Assembly (NCBI RefSeq): GCF_003324165.1
Contig: NW_025407832.1
Span: forward strand, 661,268 to 725,267
Direction: 5' to 3'
Length of the DNA stretch: 64,000 nt
From: Naegleria lovaniensis
Lineage: Eukaryota > Heterolobosea > Eutetramitea > Acrasida > Naegleriidae
The notes beneath the pieces were generated by a model. It was not told the origin of the DNA, made no database searches, and saw only the letters and a list, made by a program, of their open reading frames with translations. Position 1 is the first letter of the stretch, and every line of letters starts with the position of its first letter. Of this stretch, positions 10,823 to 20,384 are shown piece after piece. Both the position numbers and the translations under genes were made by a program.

Positions 10823-12130
10823 ATGAAATTTCTTTCCGAAGAATCCTTGCTAGACGCCTATTCAAGTGTTCATCAAAATCCTTGCTCAGCTACATTGGCC
10901 AACCTGACCCAATTTACCACTCCATCTTCTCTCGTTTCCATGATTACAGGTGAATTCTCTTCTTCTTCGTCCGAAAATCCAAAACACAATTCTCCATCAT
11001 CACGATATGATCATATCTTCCGTCCATCCCTCACGAGTACAACAACAACAACTATAGATCCAACTAATAATCATCCATTGATGATTGAACCACAATATGG
11101 ACTTTCAACAACAACACTTCATCAAAAAGAAAGCTTAAAGAAAGATCTTTCAGTACGGAACGATGATGATGAATCTTTTCTCTTGGGATCCTCCTCTTGT
11201 TCATTAAAGTCCAATAACAATGATCAACCGTTCAGTGGTAGTAACAGTACACTTCTTACCAGAAATGATAAAGACGCTGAACAATATACAAATAAGGAAA
11301 ATTTCAAACATTCCAATACGAGCAAGATGAACACAACAACCAACAAATTGTTAGTATCACCAAAAGATAATGTACTGAGGAGGAATGCACCAAGAACACC
11401 TCATAAATCATTATCATCATTATCATCACCATTACTTTCAACAACACCAAAATCTTCCAAAGCTTTCATTCAATCTCCTCAAAGTCATGACTCATTTTCA
11501 TCACCACAACCAGAACGATCGCCATTGTTGGATTCCAATCAAAAACGTCGCAGACCTCGTCAATCTTCTCTTTCCTCTCCAATGGCCAAACTTGATTTAA
11601 AAACACCACCTTCTTCCATTCGAAATCAATCTTCTCTAAAGACTTGTTCTTTGACCCTTGCATGCTCATCACCATGTATGTCATCAGAATCATCTAAGAA
11701 ACGAAAGAATATACCAACAGCATCCACGAGTAGTGGTTTCAATTTTAATGACATTTTCACACCACCTGCAGTGAAAAAAAAGAAAATTCCAGATGAACAA
11801 TTGGTAAATGTTTTGGTTGGAGAAGAAGAGCAAGTCGAAGATCATTTAGAAACATCCATGTTCATGCTAGATTTATTTAAAACACCACCACCTGTGACTA
11901 CTAGGAACAAATCTAAAGCGACGGAATTATTTGAAGAGTCTGATGGCATTTTGAAATGTGTCGTGTCCAATCTGACAAGTGGCACTTTGGAAAGTTGTGA
12001 AAATGCTCCATCGATTTTTGAAAAAGAGGATGGCGAAGTGGTTACCACATTCCTATCCACACGAAACAAGATGAAATCATCCATTCCAGTTGAAGAAGTA
12101 GATTCCACAGATGGAGAGTCTTGTCGATAA
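10823..12130 (+). CDS. Hypothetical S/T-P-rich protein with KEN box
   Basis: 435 residues from ATG 10823. An ATG at 10745 in the same frame adds 26 residues but has a poorer context and would place the AT-rich run and E2F-like site inside the gene. No folded domain is recognised and most of the protein is disordered: Ser, Thr, Asn and Pro-rich with many SP/TP sites next to basic residues (RTPHKS, KTPPSS, FTPPAVKKKK, FKTPPP), which are CDK-type phosphosites. A KEN box occurs at about residue 158 (bases 11294-11302) and an RPSL (minimal D-box-like RxxL) at about 67. Together these suggest a cell-cycle protein degraded by APC/C, but short motifs in disordered sequence can be chance. Basic KRRRPR may be a nuclear signal. 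Confidence 0.6.
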   Translation: MKFLSEESLLDAYSSVHQNPCSATLANLTQFTTPSSLVSMITGEFSSSSSENPKHNSPSSRYDHIFRPSLTSTTTTTIDPTNNHPLMIEPQYGLSTTTLHQKESLKKDLSVRNDDDESFLLGSSSCSLKSNNNDQPFSGSNSTLLTRNDKDAEQYTNKENFKHSNTSKMNTTTNKLLVSPKDNVLRRNAPRTPHKSLSSLSSPLLSTTPKSSKAFIQSPQSHDSFSSPQPERSPLLDSNQKRRRPRQSSLSSPMAKLDLKTPPSSIRNQSSLKTCSLTLACSSPCMSSESSKKRKNIPTASTSSGFNFNDIFTPPAVKKKKIPDEQLVNVLVGEEEQVEDHLETSMFMLDLFKTPPPVTTRNKSKATELFEESDGILKCVVSNLTSGTLESCENAPSIFEKEDGEVVTTFLSTRNKMKSSIPVEEVDSTDGESCR

Positions 12131-12269
12131 ATTTCTTTTTGAATGAGTTGAAACAGCGCTTCAGAAGACATGATGAAAAATTTCTCGTGTCCAATTGTGA
12201 TTCAGAATGTGCATTTCGTAACTCTCGGTGTGTTAAACTCCGAGAAAGACTTTGTAATTTATCAAAAAA

Positions 12270-14063
12270 ATGGCGTCACACGACTCGGAAGCATTGATTA
12301 TGCACAATTCTCACATCGATTCAGGTCAGAGGACAAGTGGTGACCTCCGTTTGGATGATACCTTTTTAGAAGTCGAAGGTACCACAACCACGTATTATCA
12401 TGATGATCTTCCAACACACAGTAATCGAGTGAACAATCATAATTCCAATCATTTGAAGAAATTCTCAAGCACTCCGATGAAACAATTCATGACCTATTTA
12501 TTCATTGGATTTTCTACTTTAATTGTTCTTGCTTTATTGAGTGCTTTGATCATTATTGTGATTTATAATGTGGCAAATCCAATGAAACCACCCATTCATG
12601 AAACTCCTCTCAATTCTACAGTGATTCTTGTATCCATTGATGGATTCCGAGCACAATATTTGACACAATGTATGGCACAACAGTATTGTGAAAATTTGAA
12701 ATTATTAGTGCAGAGTGGAGCGACAAGCTCGAAAGGATTTCAACCCGTGTTTCCGTCCAAGACGTTTCCAAATCATTATTCGATCGTGACAGGATTGTAT
12801 GCAGAGTCACACGGAATTGTTTCAAATTCGTAAGTGTGTGAAATGGTTGTTATCCTTTTCAAATCATTTTCAACAATTTTCAACAATTTTTTCGAAATAA
12901 TTCTTCATTTCGCGTTCATTGAATTCATGAACTAAATATCTTGAATTTCAACAAGCTTCTACGATCCTTCTTTCAATGCAGTTTTCAAATTAGGAAGCGA
13001 TGAATCTCTCAAACCCAGATGGTGGTTAGGAGAACCCATATGGAACACTGCAGAAAAACAACGAGTCATTTCTGGGTCGTTCTTTTGGCCTGGATCCGAT
13101 GTGGCCATTCAGGGACGATATCCTACTTATTATAAAGTATATGACGGATCTGTTCCATATTCGACAAGAATTCACACATTATTGAAATGGTTGGATGAGA
13201 AGGAAAAGGTTCCACAATTGTTATTAACCTACTTTGATGGAGTGGATTCGAATGGACATTCGTAAGTGTATGAATACGTGTGAAATTGAAAGGATTTGAA
13301 TTTTCAAAAAAAAAATTATTGATTCATTGTGAAATTTCACAAATTTATTGATCAAATTTCAAAACTACATCATCATCATGTTAGATATGGACCCAATTCG
13401 AATAATGTGATTAATGCCATTCGTGAAGTCGATGAAAGTATTGGATTATTAATGACTGGTCTCGAACAACGAAATATTTCACAACAAGTCAATCTCCTCA
13501 TTGTGAGTGATCATGGTATGGCAGAAACGCCCTCTTCGAAAATTATTCGAGTTTCTGACATTTTAGGACGAGACATTGTGGATGGATCGAAAGTGAAGAA
13601 TTTCAATAATGGACCATTTTTTGATTTTTATTTTCAAGACGAGTCACAAATTGATATTATTTATGGAGAGTTGACGGCTTCGATTGTGAATAGTGCCACA
13701 TTTTCAGAGGGAATTCAAGGAGTGTATACAAGGAAAAATATGCCTGCACGGTTTCATTATACCAATTCGAATCGAATTGCTGATATTGTTATTTTAGGCA
13801 AAGTTGGATATTCTATTTTGAGATCTTCAACGAGTTCCTTGTATGGAAATGGAAATCATGGCTATGACAATGAAGCACAAGATATGATGGGTCTATTCAT
13901 TGCCAAAGGTCCACTTTTTAAATCTGGCTTTACCTCTCCAGATGTGATTCACAATATTGACGTGTATCCTTTAGTATGTGAAATTTTGAAGATTAAACCA
14001 GCACCCAACAATGGAACTCTCTCAACCATTTCACAATTTTTAAAGCAAATACCAAAGAAATAA
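12270..14063 (+). CDS. ENPP-like ectonucleotide pyrophosphatase/phosphodiesterase (three exons)
   Basis: Exons are 12270..12829, 12956..13261 and 13385..14063. Introns of 126 and 123 bases both have a GTAAGT donor, with acceptors ending AACAAG and GTTAG; phases match (TC+C and TC+A, both Ser). The product is 514 residues. A transmembrane anchor at 74-100 makes it type II, with the catalytic domain outside or in an organelle lumen. Alkaline-phosphatase-superfamily motifs are in order: VSIDGFRAQYL with metal-binding D124, FPSKTFPNHYSIVTGLY with nucleophile T165, NSFYDPSFNA, GEPIWNTAEKQ, FWPGSDV, TYFDGVDSNGHSYGP, and SDHGM. ENPPs hydrolyse phosphodiester or pyrophosphate bonds in nucleotides or phospholipids. 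There are no somatomedin-B or nuclease-like domains, so it resembles the compact ENPP4/5/6/7 type. The exact substrate is unknown. Confidence 0.88.
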
Positions 14064-14166
14064 AAGTGGTGGTTCCAGAACAGTAAGAAATGTTTTTTTT
14101 AATTTTTCTTTTCAATATTTCGGAAATAGATATAACGCAATATGTTATTAGAATGGAAACAACACA

Positions 14167-15228
14167 TTAAGGCAATGGAACAGCCCTCACATAGGCAATA
14201 TCACTTCGTATAATATATTTACATCCCTCAATGACAGGAGAACCTTCATGTCGATGATTCAAAGGCCCATTCTGATAAAACACACTCACCATTCCAGCAC
14301 GAGGAACAATTCGATATTCTTTCACTACACTATTGGGTTCATCCATTTGCGTTCGTTTACCTCCTGGAAAGAAGGTCGTTTCTCCTCCACTAAAATTATC
14401 ATTCAAATAAAAGATGATGGTCAATAAGGTCATTTCATTCTTATTCTTCTTGTAACCAGCGTCGAAATGAGGACCAAATTTCTTAGTTGGAGTGTACTTG
14501 TTGAAACGAATACGTTCATTAATGGGAGTCCCTTTTCGAAGTAGCCATAAATCTGAATATTCATTATTGCGTTCCTTTTCAATGATTTCTTCTTGTTTAC
14601 CATTTTTAGATAAAAATGTCCATTCCCCACTATGTAATTGGATCGTTTGTGGTAAATATTTTTCAATCCTTTCATTCAACACTCGAATCACCTCTTGAGG
14701 CATATCTGTCAACACTCTCTCAGAATCTCTCACTTGTTTCGTACTCTGATTATATTCACTCGTATTAAACTGACCACTCAAAATCGAAAGTGGCGATGGT
14801 TGATATCCCATTTGTTCCGAAATTTGAATTAATGTTTCACATTCGAGACGAGTCAACACGTTATGGAGGAGAAAACATCCAGTGACAGCATGTTCCAAAG
14901 ATTCGAATTGAATGGAGGATTGAATGTCATGCTCTCGATCGATTTGTAAAATTTCATGAACGGGAATGGAAGGAAATGGAATGAGGAGATCATTGATGTG
15001 ATAGGTTTTATCGGTTCCATTGGAAGAAGAGGAGGATGTTATTTTGGAAGTTGGCTCAGAATCTGCTTTTTGTGTTGTTGTTGTTGTTATGGTTTTGGAA
15101 GAAGTTTCCGATGTGTCATGATGATGATGATGATGATGAGAGAAAGATGGAAGAGAGTTCCAAATGTTTAAGAGAACAGATGGGATCATTTGGTTGTTTT
15201 CTTTTTTTGTTTCACTGTCTATCGGCAT
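14167..15228 (-). CDS. Prolyl 4-hydroxylase-like 2-oxoglutarate/Fe(II) dioxygenase
   Basis: 353 residues with an ATG at 15228. The N-terminal 80 residues are low complexity (a seven-His run at 31-37, then Ser/Thr). From about 105 there is a P4H alpha-subunit-like double-stranded beta-helix. Iron ligands appear as GPHFDAGY (H254, D256) and HEGSPV (H327), with K337 in GCKYIIRSDIAY as the 2-oxoglutarate contact. FYLNDNFSGGETTFFPGG and GMVSVFYQNGPLNHRHEGSPV are typical of the P4H catalytic fold. The enzyme would hydroxylate a Pro residue (collagen-like, Skp1 or other) or a related substrate. No clear signal peptide, so a cytosolic site is possible. Convergent with the ENPP-like gene, 103 bases apart. 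Confidence 0.82.
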   Translation of the reverse strand: MPIDSETKKENNQMIPSVLLNIWNSLPSFSHHHHHHHDTSETSSKTITTTTTQKADSEPTSKITSSSSSNGTDKTYHINDLLIPFPSIPVHEILQIDREHDIQSSIQFESLEHAVTGCFLLHNVLTRLECETLIQISEQMGYQPSPLSILSGQFNTSEYNQSTKQVRDSERVLTDMPQEVIRVLNERIEKYLPQTIQLHSGEWTFLSKNGKQEEIIEKERNNEYSDLWLLRKGTPINERIRFNKYTPTKKFGPHFDAGYKKNKNEMTLLTIIFYLNDNFSGGETTFFPGGKRTQMDEPNSVVKEYRIVPRAGMVSVFYQNGPLNHRHEGSPVIEGCKYIIRSDIAYVRAVPLP

Positions 15229-15269
15229 TGTTTTTTGAGTGAAAATTGGGAGAGTTCATTTTTCCAAGT

Positions 15270-15485
15270 TCACAGTTCACTTCGGTTTAAAATTTTCTCT
15301 TTTGGTGATGATGAATTGACATGCTGATTTCTTTGCGCTCGTTCAGTCTTAAATTCCAAATCTTTAAAATTGGCCTTAAATATATCACTTCCTTTCTCCA
15401 ATATTTCCCATACACTCCTTGAAATCTTATCTATTGCAAAGACCATTCTTAAAAAGTTTAACATTTGACGTGCCTTATTTTCCAT
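15270..15485 (-). CDS. Possible small hypothetical protein
   Basis: 71 residues from ATG 15485, which has an A-rich context; a longer frame to 15548 would need a GTG start. The sequence (MENKARQMLNFLRMVFAIDK..., ending KILNRSEL) has ordinary residue use with an amphipathic helix-like N-terminal half. No family is recognised. It lies just upstream of the P4H-like gene on the same strand. It may be a real small gene, an exon of something unseen, or chance. Confidence 0.3.
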   Translation of the reverse strand: MENKARQMLNFLRMVFAIDKISRSVWEILEKGSDIFKANFKDLEFKTERAQRNQHVNSSSPKEKILNRSEL

Positions 15486-15670
15486 TTTAGGACTTTTGAA
15501 TGGGAAAGAGTCTAATTTCAAATAAATATGAGAGTCCTTTACATCCACTACCGTTCATTCAACGAATAGTATCAAAAAAGAATACAAGAAATTCAACTTG
15601 TGTGCATTCCGTGTGTGTGTGTTGAGAATATACCATTACTGAAACTATTTTGTGAATTTTTGTGTCCGAA

Positions 15671-17560
15671 ATGATCACCCTATTGAGAGGTTCTGTAACA
15701 TTGAACCTATCCTACCTATTGGTCCTTATTTCCACACTGCTTTTTGTCAGCGTCGCTGTTCAAGGTCAATCTCTTGTAATTATTCAAAACACACTTTCTC
15801 TCTACAATGGAGACAATATTACCTTAACCAATGCAAATCTTGTTTCAACTCTCAACTCTGTCAATGCTCCTCCTCGTATCATCTACTCAGTCGTGCCAGG
15901 AACTCTTAGTAATGGTCAATTTTTCCTTTTCAGTAATGTGACTGGTTTATATGCTCCAACCACTTCATTCTCTCAACAAGATTTAGCAAATGGATATGTT
16001 CGTTTTTCTCATCCAGGAAATCAACAAATGCCAACCTATACTTTGAGAGCAGTTGATCCCTTGTTGAATGTCGCTTCTCAAAATTCTACTGCTTCGATTA
16101 TTTTCACAGCTTTTAGAAGAGGAACTATTGGTGCTCCAAGACCAATATTTGAAGCCAGTGTGGATCCAAATACGTTGATTGTTACATTGAGAATTACCAT
16201 GTTTAAGAGAGTGTTTGATACTCCTGAGGCCAATTTCAATTTGGGTCTTTCTTCATTGATGGCCTGTCAACAATCCGATTTGATTAGAGATGGTTTTACA
16301 TTGGTTGCCAGTACCAATTGGTATAACACTTATCAATTCACAGCTCCACTTTCAAGTTACCTCACAAATCCAAATATTCAACAAGTAAGCAATGGAGGTG
16401 TGATTGATCTCGTTGCAACCATGTTTGCAGATTACATGATTACTCGTTTGATTCCATCTAATTCTAACGGTGGTGATATCTATGTCATTCCTTCTCAATC
16501 AGGAACTTGTTACCAAGTCATTTACACCCAGAAATATATTTTGACTTTGACATTAGCTATCACTCGTGTCAACTTTAACAATACCAATCCTAATAGCTTC
16601 TTGCAACCTAAAAAGATTTTCATCAACGATTTGGGAAGATTGGAAATTCGTTTGATTGTCTACACAACAGTCACTGAAACCATTACTTCATGGAGAGTGA
16701 CTGGTCCTTATGCTTTCAACGTTACAGATGCTGTTTTCACAGGTTCTTCGAATGGTTTCAATTATTACTCAGTGGTCTTGCAGTCGTTTGTCATTAGCTC
16801 TGAAGTTGACTTTTATGGAGATTACGTGCTCTCCTTCACTACCATCTCAAATCAAGTCCATTCCATTCCTTATTCACTGCAATATCTGGTTCCTTATCCT
16901 CCTATTGAACAAGTCTTATTATTTGACACTCAAGCTCAAACCTTTGCCAATGCAGCTCTCACTACTCCAAGAACTCAATTCTCTCCAACGGATACCGTGT
17001 ATGTGAGAGTGGATGCCAATAATGCACCAGTTCTTTCAGCTTTCCAACTTGCTCCATACGATGTGATTTTGTGTTGCTTCCAGAGCTTTGCATCCATACC
17101 TGCTGATGTGGACTGTAGAAATGCAAGTCGTGCTGGTGATTTCAGTGCCAATATTTTCATTGATGGTGCGGCTGTGAGAGCAGATCCAAGTGTGAATCCA
17201 GGAGTGTTGCCTCCTCCAAATACTCAAAGTTTTGGATTCAATTTCAACTTCCCAATTGCTATTAGAAATGACGTCGATCGAAGATGTTTCTTGACCATTG
17301 AAACTGCTTACCTTCCTCGTAATACTTCAACAAGATCCATGATGGAGTCGTACAGCACTGAAGCTGTGGCTGCAAATACACCAGTTCCAAATACTGTAGC
17401 TTCTGTCACGTACAGAGTGTTCGATGTCATTCCAAACAACAAGAATGGAAATGGCAATGGTGGTGTGAGTAGTGCAGCCAAGCAAGGTGGTTCTTCATCA
17501 ATGATGACATTGGTTGCTCTCATGATTGCTGTGTTCATTTCCGTTGTGTTAGGATGTTAA
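15671..17560 (+). CDS. Secreted or GPI-anchored protein with CSPG/NG2-type repeat
   Basis: 629 residues from ATG 15671 (an upstream in-frame GTG is ignored). Residues 1-32 form a signal peptide. From about 41 to 135 there is a CSPG (NG2, cadherin-like) repeat: 'LSLYNGDNITLTNANL', 'IIYSVV', then 'TSFSQQDLANGYVRFSHPGN', the usual 'F(S/T)Q.D(L/I)..G.V.(F/Y).H' signature. The middle is beta-rich with many N-x-S/T sites and cysteines typical of extracellular domains but of no family I can name. The C-terminus (about 605-629) is a hydrophobic tail after a small-residue stretch (SSAAKQGGSSS), as in GPI-anchor signals. A cell-surface adhesion or coat role is inference. Confidence 0.72.
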   Translation: MITLLRGSVTLNLSYLLVLISTLLFVSVAVQGQSLVIIQNTLSLYNGDNITLTNANLVSTLNSVNAPPRIIYSVVPGTLSNGQFFLFSNVTGLYAPTTSFSQQDLANGYVRFSHPGNQQMPTYTLRAVDPLLNVASQNSTASIIFTAFRRGTIGAPRPIFEASVDPNTLIVTLRITMFKRVFDTPEANFNLGLSSLMACQQSDLIRDGFTLVASTNWYNTYQFTAPLSSYLTNPNIQQVSNGGVIDLVATMFADYMITRLIPSNSNGGDIYVIPSQSGTCYQVIYTQKYILTLTLAITRVNFNNTNPNSFLQPKKIFINDLGRLEIRLIVYTTVTETITSWRVTGPYAFNVTDAVFTGSSNGFNYYSVVLQSFVISSEVDFYGDYVLSFTTISNQVHSIPYSLQYLVPYPPIEQVLLFDTQAQTFANAALTTPRTQFSPTDTVYVRVDANNAPVLSAFQLAPYDVILCCFQSFASIPADVDCRNASRAGDFSANIFIDGAAVRADPSVNPGVLPPPNTQSFGFNFNFPIAIRNDVDRRCFLTIETAYLPRNTSTRSMMESYSTEAVAANTPVPNTVASVTYRVFDVIPNNKNGNGNGGVSSAAKQGGSSSMMTLVALMIAVFISVVLGC

Positions 17561-17785
17561 TAGATACTTATGAAAGAGTGTGTGATAATATCGGCAGTAT
17601 TGCTGAACAATGACTCTGTCAAAACACGCTACAGCACAACCGTCAACGGATGATGTAAATATTAAGAAAGGTTGCACTTTTGTCCTTCTGTATTGATCTT
17701 ATTCCATAGTAGTAGTATTTATATTTCCTTTGTTTTTCCCCAATTTTCTCTATTCAGTTATTTCAATAAATATTCGTATCCATTT

Positions 17786-20284
17786 CTATTTGTTTTGAAG
17801 CTTGTTTTGATGGTTCGTGGCCATGAAATATTGCTCTTCAAGTTTCATCTTTTCCATGAGATTCAAGAAAAACCTTTGTTTTGAATCTTTTTTCACATAG
17901 CGTTTTGAAATGACATTCTCAAAGAAATGCCTCATTGAGTTGAAAGCGTTGCATTGTAAATAGGCACACATCATGGATGAATCAGCTACAAAATTAGGAT
18001 TAGAAATTTTGCGGTAGAAATATTCCACTCGTCTAATCATTCCACGTTTTGTATAGAATTTCATCATACATGTGTAAACGTGCTCGTTCTTGTATTGTCT
18101 GGGTATTGCTGCATAAAAAGTTTCCACTTTGGTGAAATGTCCATTTTCTGTGTATCCATGGAGAAGAGTGACAAATGTATGAGAGTCTGGTTCTGGGATT
18201 CTATCAAAGATATATTCTGCTCTCTCTATTTTACCATATTCCACATATCCCCTCAGAAGAATATTGTAGCTAGCAATGTCTTTTTTGTATATTTTGTTAA
18301 AAACTTTGTGAGCCTGTAATAATTTCCCCATTTTCACATAGGCGTCCATCATGTTGTTGCAAAGTGTCACGTCAGGCTTTTTCACACTTTGGAAAATCTG
18401 CTCTGCTTGCTCAAATTTTCCTAATACCGTGTAACATTTAATCATGATGGCATGAGAATGCATTGATTGGAATTGAGGAAACTGGTAGTACAGTCGTTGG
18501 GCGTGTACATATGCTTTTGCAGAAACTAGAGCCGACATGATGATGGAATAAGTTTTGTCGTTTTTGAGTTGGGAAGGAATTTTGTGAAAGAACGAAAGAG
18601 ATTTGTGAATATCTGCATATTTGGTAATTCCATAAAGTATCGAGTTATAAATCACGCTGTTGCATTCTACAGGCCCGTTCTTACAATATTTGTCGAAAAT
18701 TTCCAAGGCGTCATTGAGTAAACGTTGTTTCAGTTTAGCATTAATGGCAATTCCAACACTATAACAATCCCTTTGCTCCATGGATGTGAAAATTCTGTGC
18801 ACAGAATTCAAATCGTTTGCATTATTATAGACGTCCATAAGCTCATTAGTGAGTCGTATCTTATGAGCTGAATTTGGAAGCGATTGAAGCAAGTCTTCGG
18901 CTTGAACGTCTAACCCAACTTGCAGGAAGAGAGCAATAACTAATCGTAGGTGTTCTGGAACAGGTTTTGAAATACGACTGAAAACACTTAGTGCTTTTGT
19001 AAATTTTCGAGCAATACAATATCCATACAACAGAATGGAAAATGTGTATGCATTCTTAACTTCAATTTTCTCAAATAACTCTTCCATTTCCTTAAGCATA
19101 CCAAATTTTGCATAGCCATGAAGTAAGCTGTGCTGAATTTTTGTGTTTGGTGTCGGTATTTGTGAATATATTTTCTTAATCTCCTCAATATGGAAATTTT
19201 TTTCTGGGCTGTTGGAAGCCGAGAGATTCGTGATGGAAGACATCATTTGATTTACAATCTTTTGAGGAGGGTCAATACCTTCTTCTTCTTTCACAGATTC
19301 ATAGATTTCTCTAATTGCTCCTAAATGCTTGAATTGTGGTTGCATGAAAACAAACATGAACAAAGTTTTGCAATCAATTCTGAAATTTCGGATTACTTCG
19401 CGTTCACTCTCTGTGGAGTTAAAAATTTTAAAAGTATCATAAAACGCTGTCAAATCTTCAATAGTAATAGGACAACTTTGCGACAGTTTGTTTGTTGGAA
19501 CTCGAGAAGAATGATGTGATCTTAATTTTTCAAGGGCTTGTTCTCTTTTCTCTGGAAAAACAAATATAATATTTAACAATAAATCTTTTAAAAAGTTCAA
19601 CTCATTCATATTTCTGTGGGCACCTCGCACGACTCGTGTCCAATCGCTCAATTTATGAGCTGACTTGCCATAATAAAAAAGTATATGCTGAGGTATTTCA
19701 TATTTCACAGTTGTACTTGGCGCTCCTATCGATGGAGTAGATGTGTTCAGCTCCAAGTCATCATTTCTAGGAAAATGTTGAACGTAGAGCTGATGTAAAA
19801 CTCTCGTGTGGTCGTAGGCTGTACCCAAAATTGCTGATTGGTTCAATACAGCATGATTGATGGATTCGAGTGAATGCTCATCCTTGATGATGGTTGAAAA
19901 TGCATGGCTTGGAATTTCAAGAGGCTTTTCTTCATCGGAATGATTGCAAAGCAATTCATTCTTCATGATGAGAATTTCCTCATTGTCTTGAATATTGTTG
20001 TTATGAATTGGATCAACAACCACAATGTCATATTGTTGGTGTGGTTGATACGTGTTCCGAAGTGGCTGAGTGATGAGATGATGAAAATAAATACTTTGGT
20101 CATGATGATGAGCACGAATCGTGCTACATAATTGTTTGGAACGGCTCTCGTGAATAGTGCCTGATTTTATCCATGTGGACGCTATTGCACCCGGGGTGAG
20201 GGATTGATGCGTGTCCCACCGCAGCAAAAACTTTTTTGAAAATAATAATTTGGATCCACCCTGATGAAGATTGGCAGTTTTCAT
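17786..20284 (-). CDS. Pentatricopeptide repeat protein, probably organellar RNA-binding
   Basis: 832 residues with an ATG at 20284. The N-terminus (KTANLHQGGSKLLFSKKFLLRW) is basic and lacks acids, like a mitochondrial presequence. From about 380 on there is a run of roughly a dozen PPR repeats: 'NTKIQHSLLHGYAKFGMLKEM', 'NAYTFSILLYGYCIARKF', 'DVTLCNNMMDAYVKMGKLLQAHKVF', 'DIASYNILLRGYVEYGKIERAEYIF', 'DSHTFVTLLHGYTENGHF'. PPR proteins bind organellar RNA one base per repeat for processing, stability or editing. Naegleria is known to have plant-like DYW editing PPRs; this one ends in basic helices and shows no E or DYW tail, so it is probably a processing or stability factor. No intron is needed. 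Confidence 0.87.
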   Translation of the reverse strand: MKTANLHQGGSKLLFSKKFLLRWDTHQSLTPGAIASTWIKSGTIHESRSKQLCSTIRAHHHDQSIYFHHLITQPLRNTYQPHQQYDIVVVDPIHNNNIQDNEEILIMKNELLCNHSDEEKPLEIPSHAFSTIIKDEHSLESINHAVLNQSAILGTAYDHTRVLHQLYVQHFPRNDDLELNTSTPSIGAPSTTVKYEIPQHILFYYGKSAHKLSDWTRVVRGAHRNMNELNFLKDLLLNIIFVFPEKREQALEKLRSHHSSRVPTNKLSQSCPITIEDLTAFYDTFKIFNSTESEREVIRNFRIDCKTLFMFVFMQPQFKHLGAIREIYESVKEEEGIDPPQKIVNQMMSSITNLSASNSPEKNFHIEEIKKIYSQIPTPNTKIQHSLLHGYAKFGMLKEMEELFEKIEVKNAYTFSILLYGYCIARKFTKALSVFSRISKPVPEHLRLVIALFLQVGLDVQAEDLLQSLPNSAHKIRLTNELMDVYNNANDLNSVHRIFTSMEQRDCYSVGIAINAKLKQRLLNDALEIFDKYCKNGPVECNSVIYNSILYGITKYADIHKSLSFFHKIPSQLKNDKTYSIIMSALVSAKAYVHAQRLYYQFPQFQSMHSHAIMIKCYTVLGKFEQAEQIFQSVKKPDVTLCNNMMDAYVKMGKLLQAHKVFNKIYKKDIASYNILLRGYVEYGKIERAEYIFDRIPEPDSHTFVTLLHGYTENGHFTKVETFYAAIPRQYKNEHVYTCMMKFYTKRGMIRRVEYFYRKISNPNFVADSSMMCAYLQCNAFNSMRHFFENVISKRYVKKDSKQRFFLNLMEKMKLEEQYFMATNHQNKLQNK

Positions 20285-20384
20285 TTTTTAATGGATGAAA
20301 ATTTGATTTTCAAGTGAAGATGAAAAAGCTTACTGAGTGTCTTTTTGAATTGTTACAACCGTTCATTACGGAAAAGAAGAAGTA

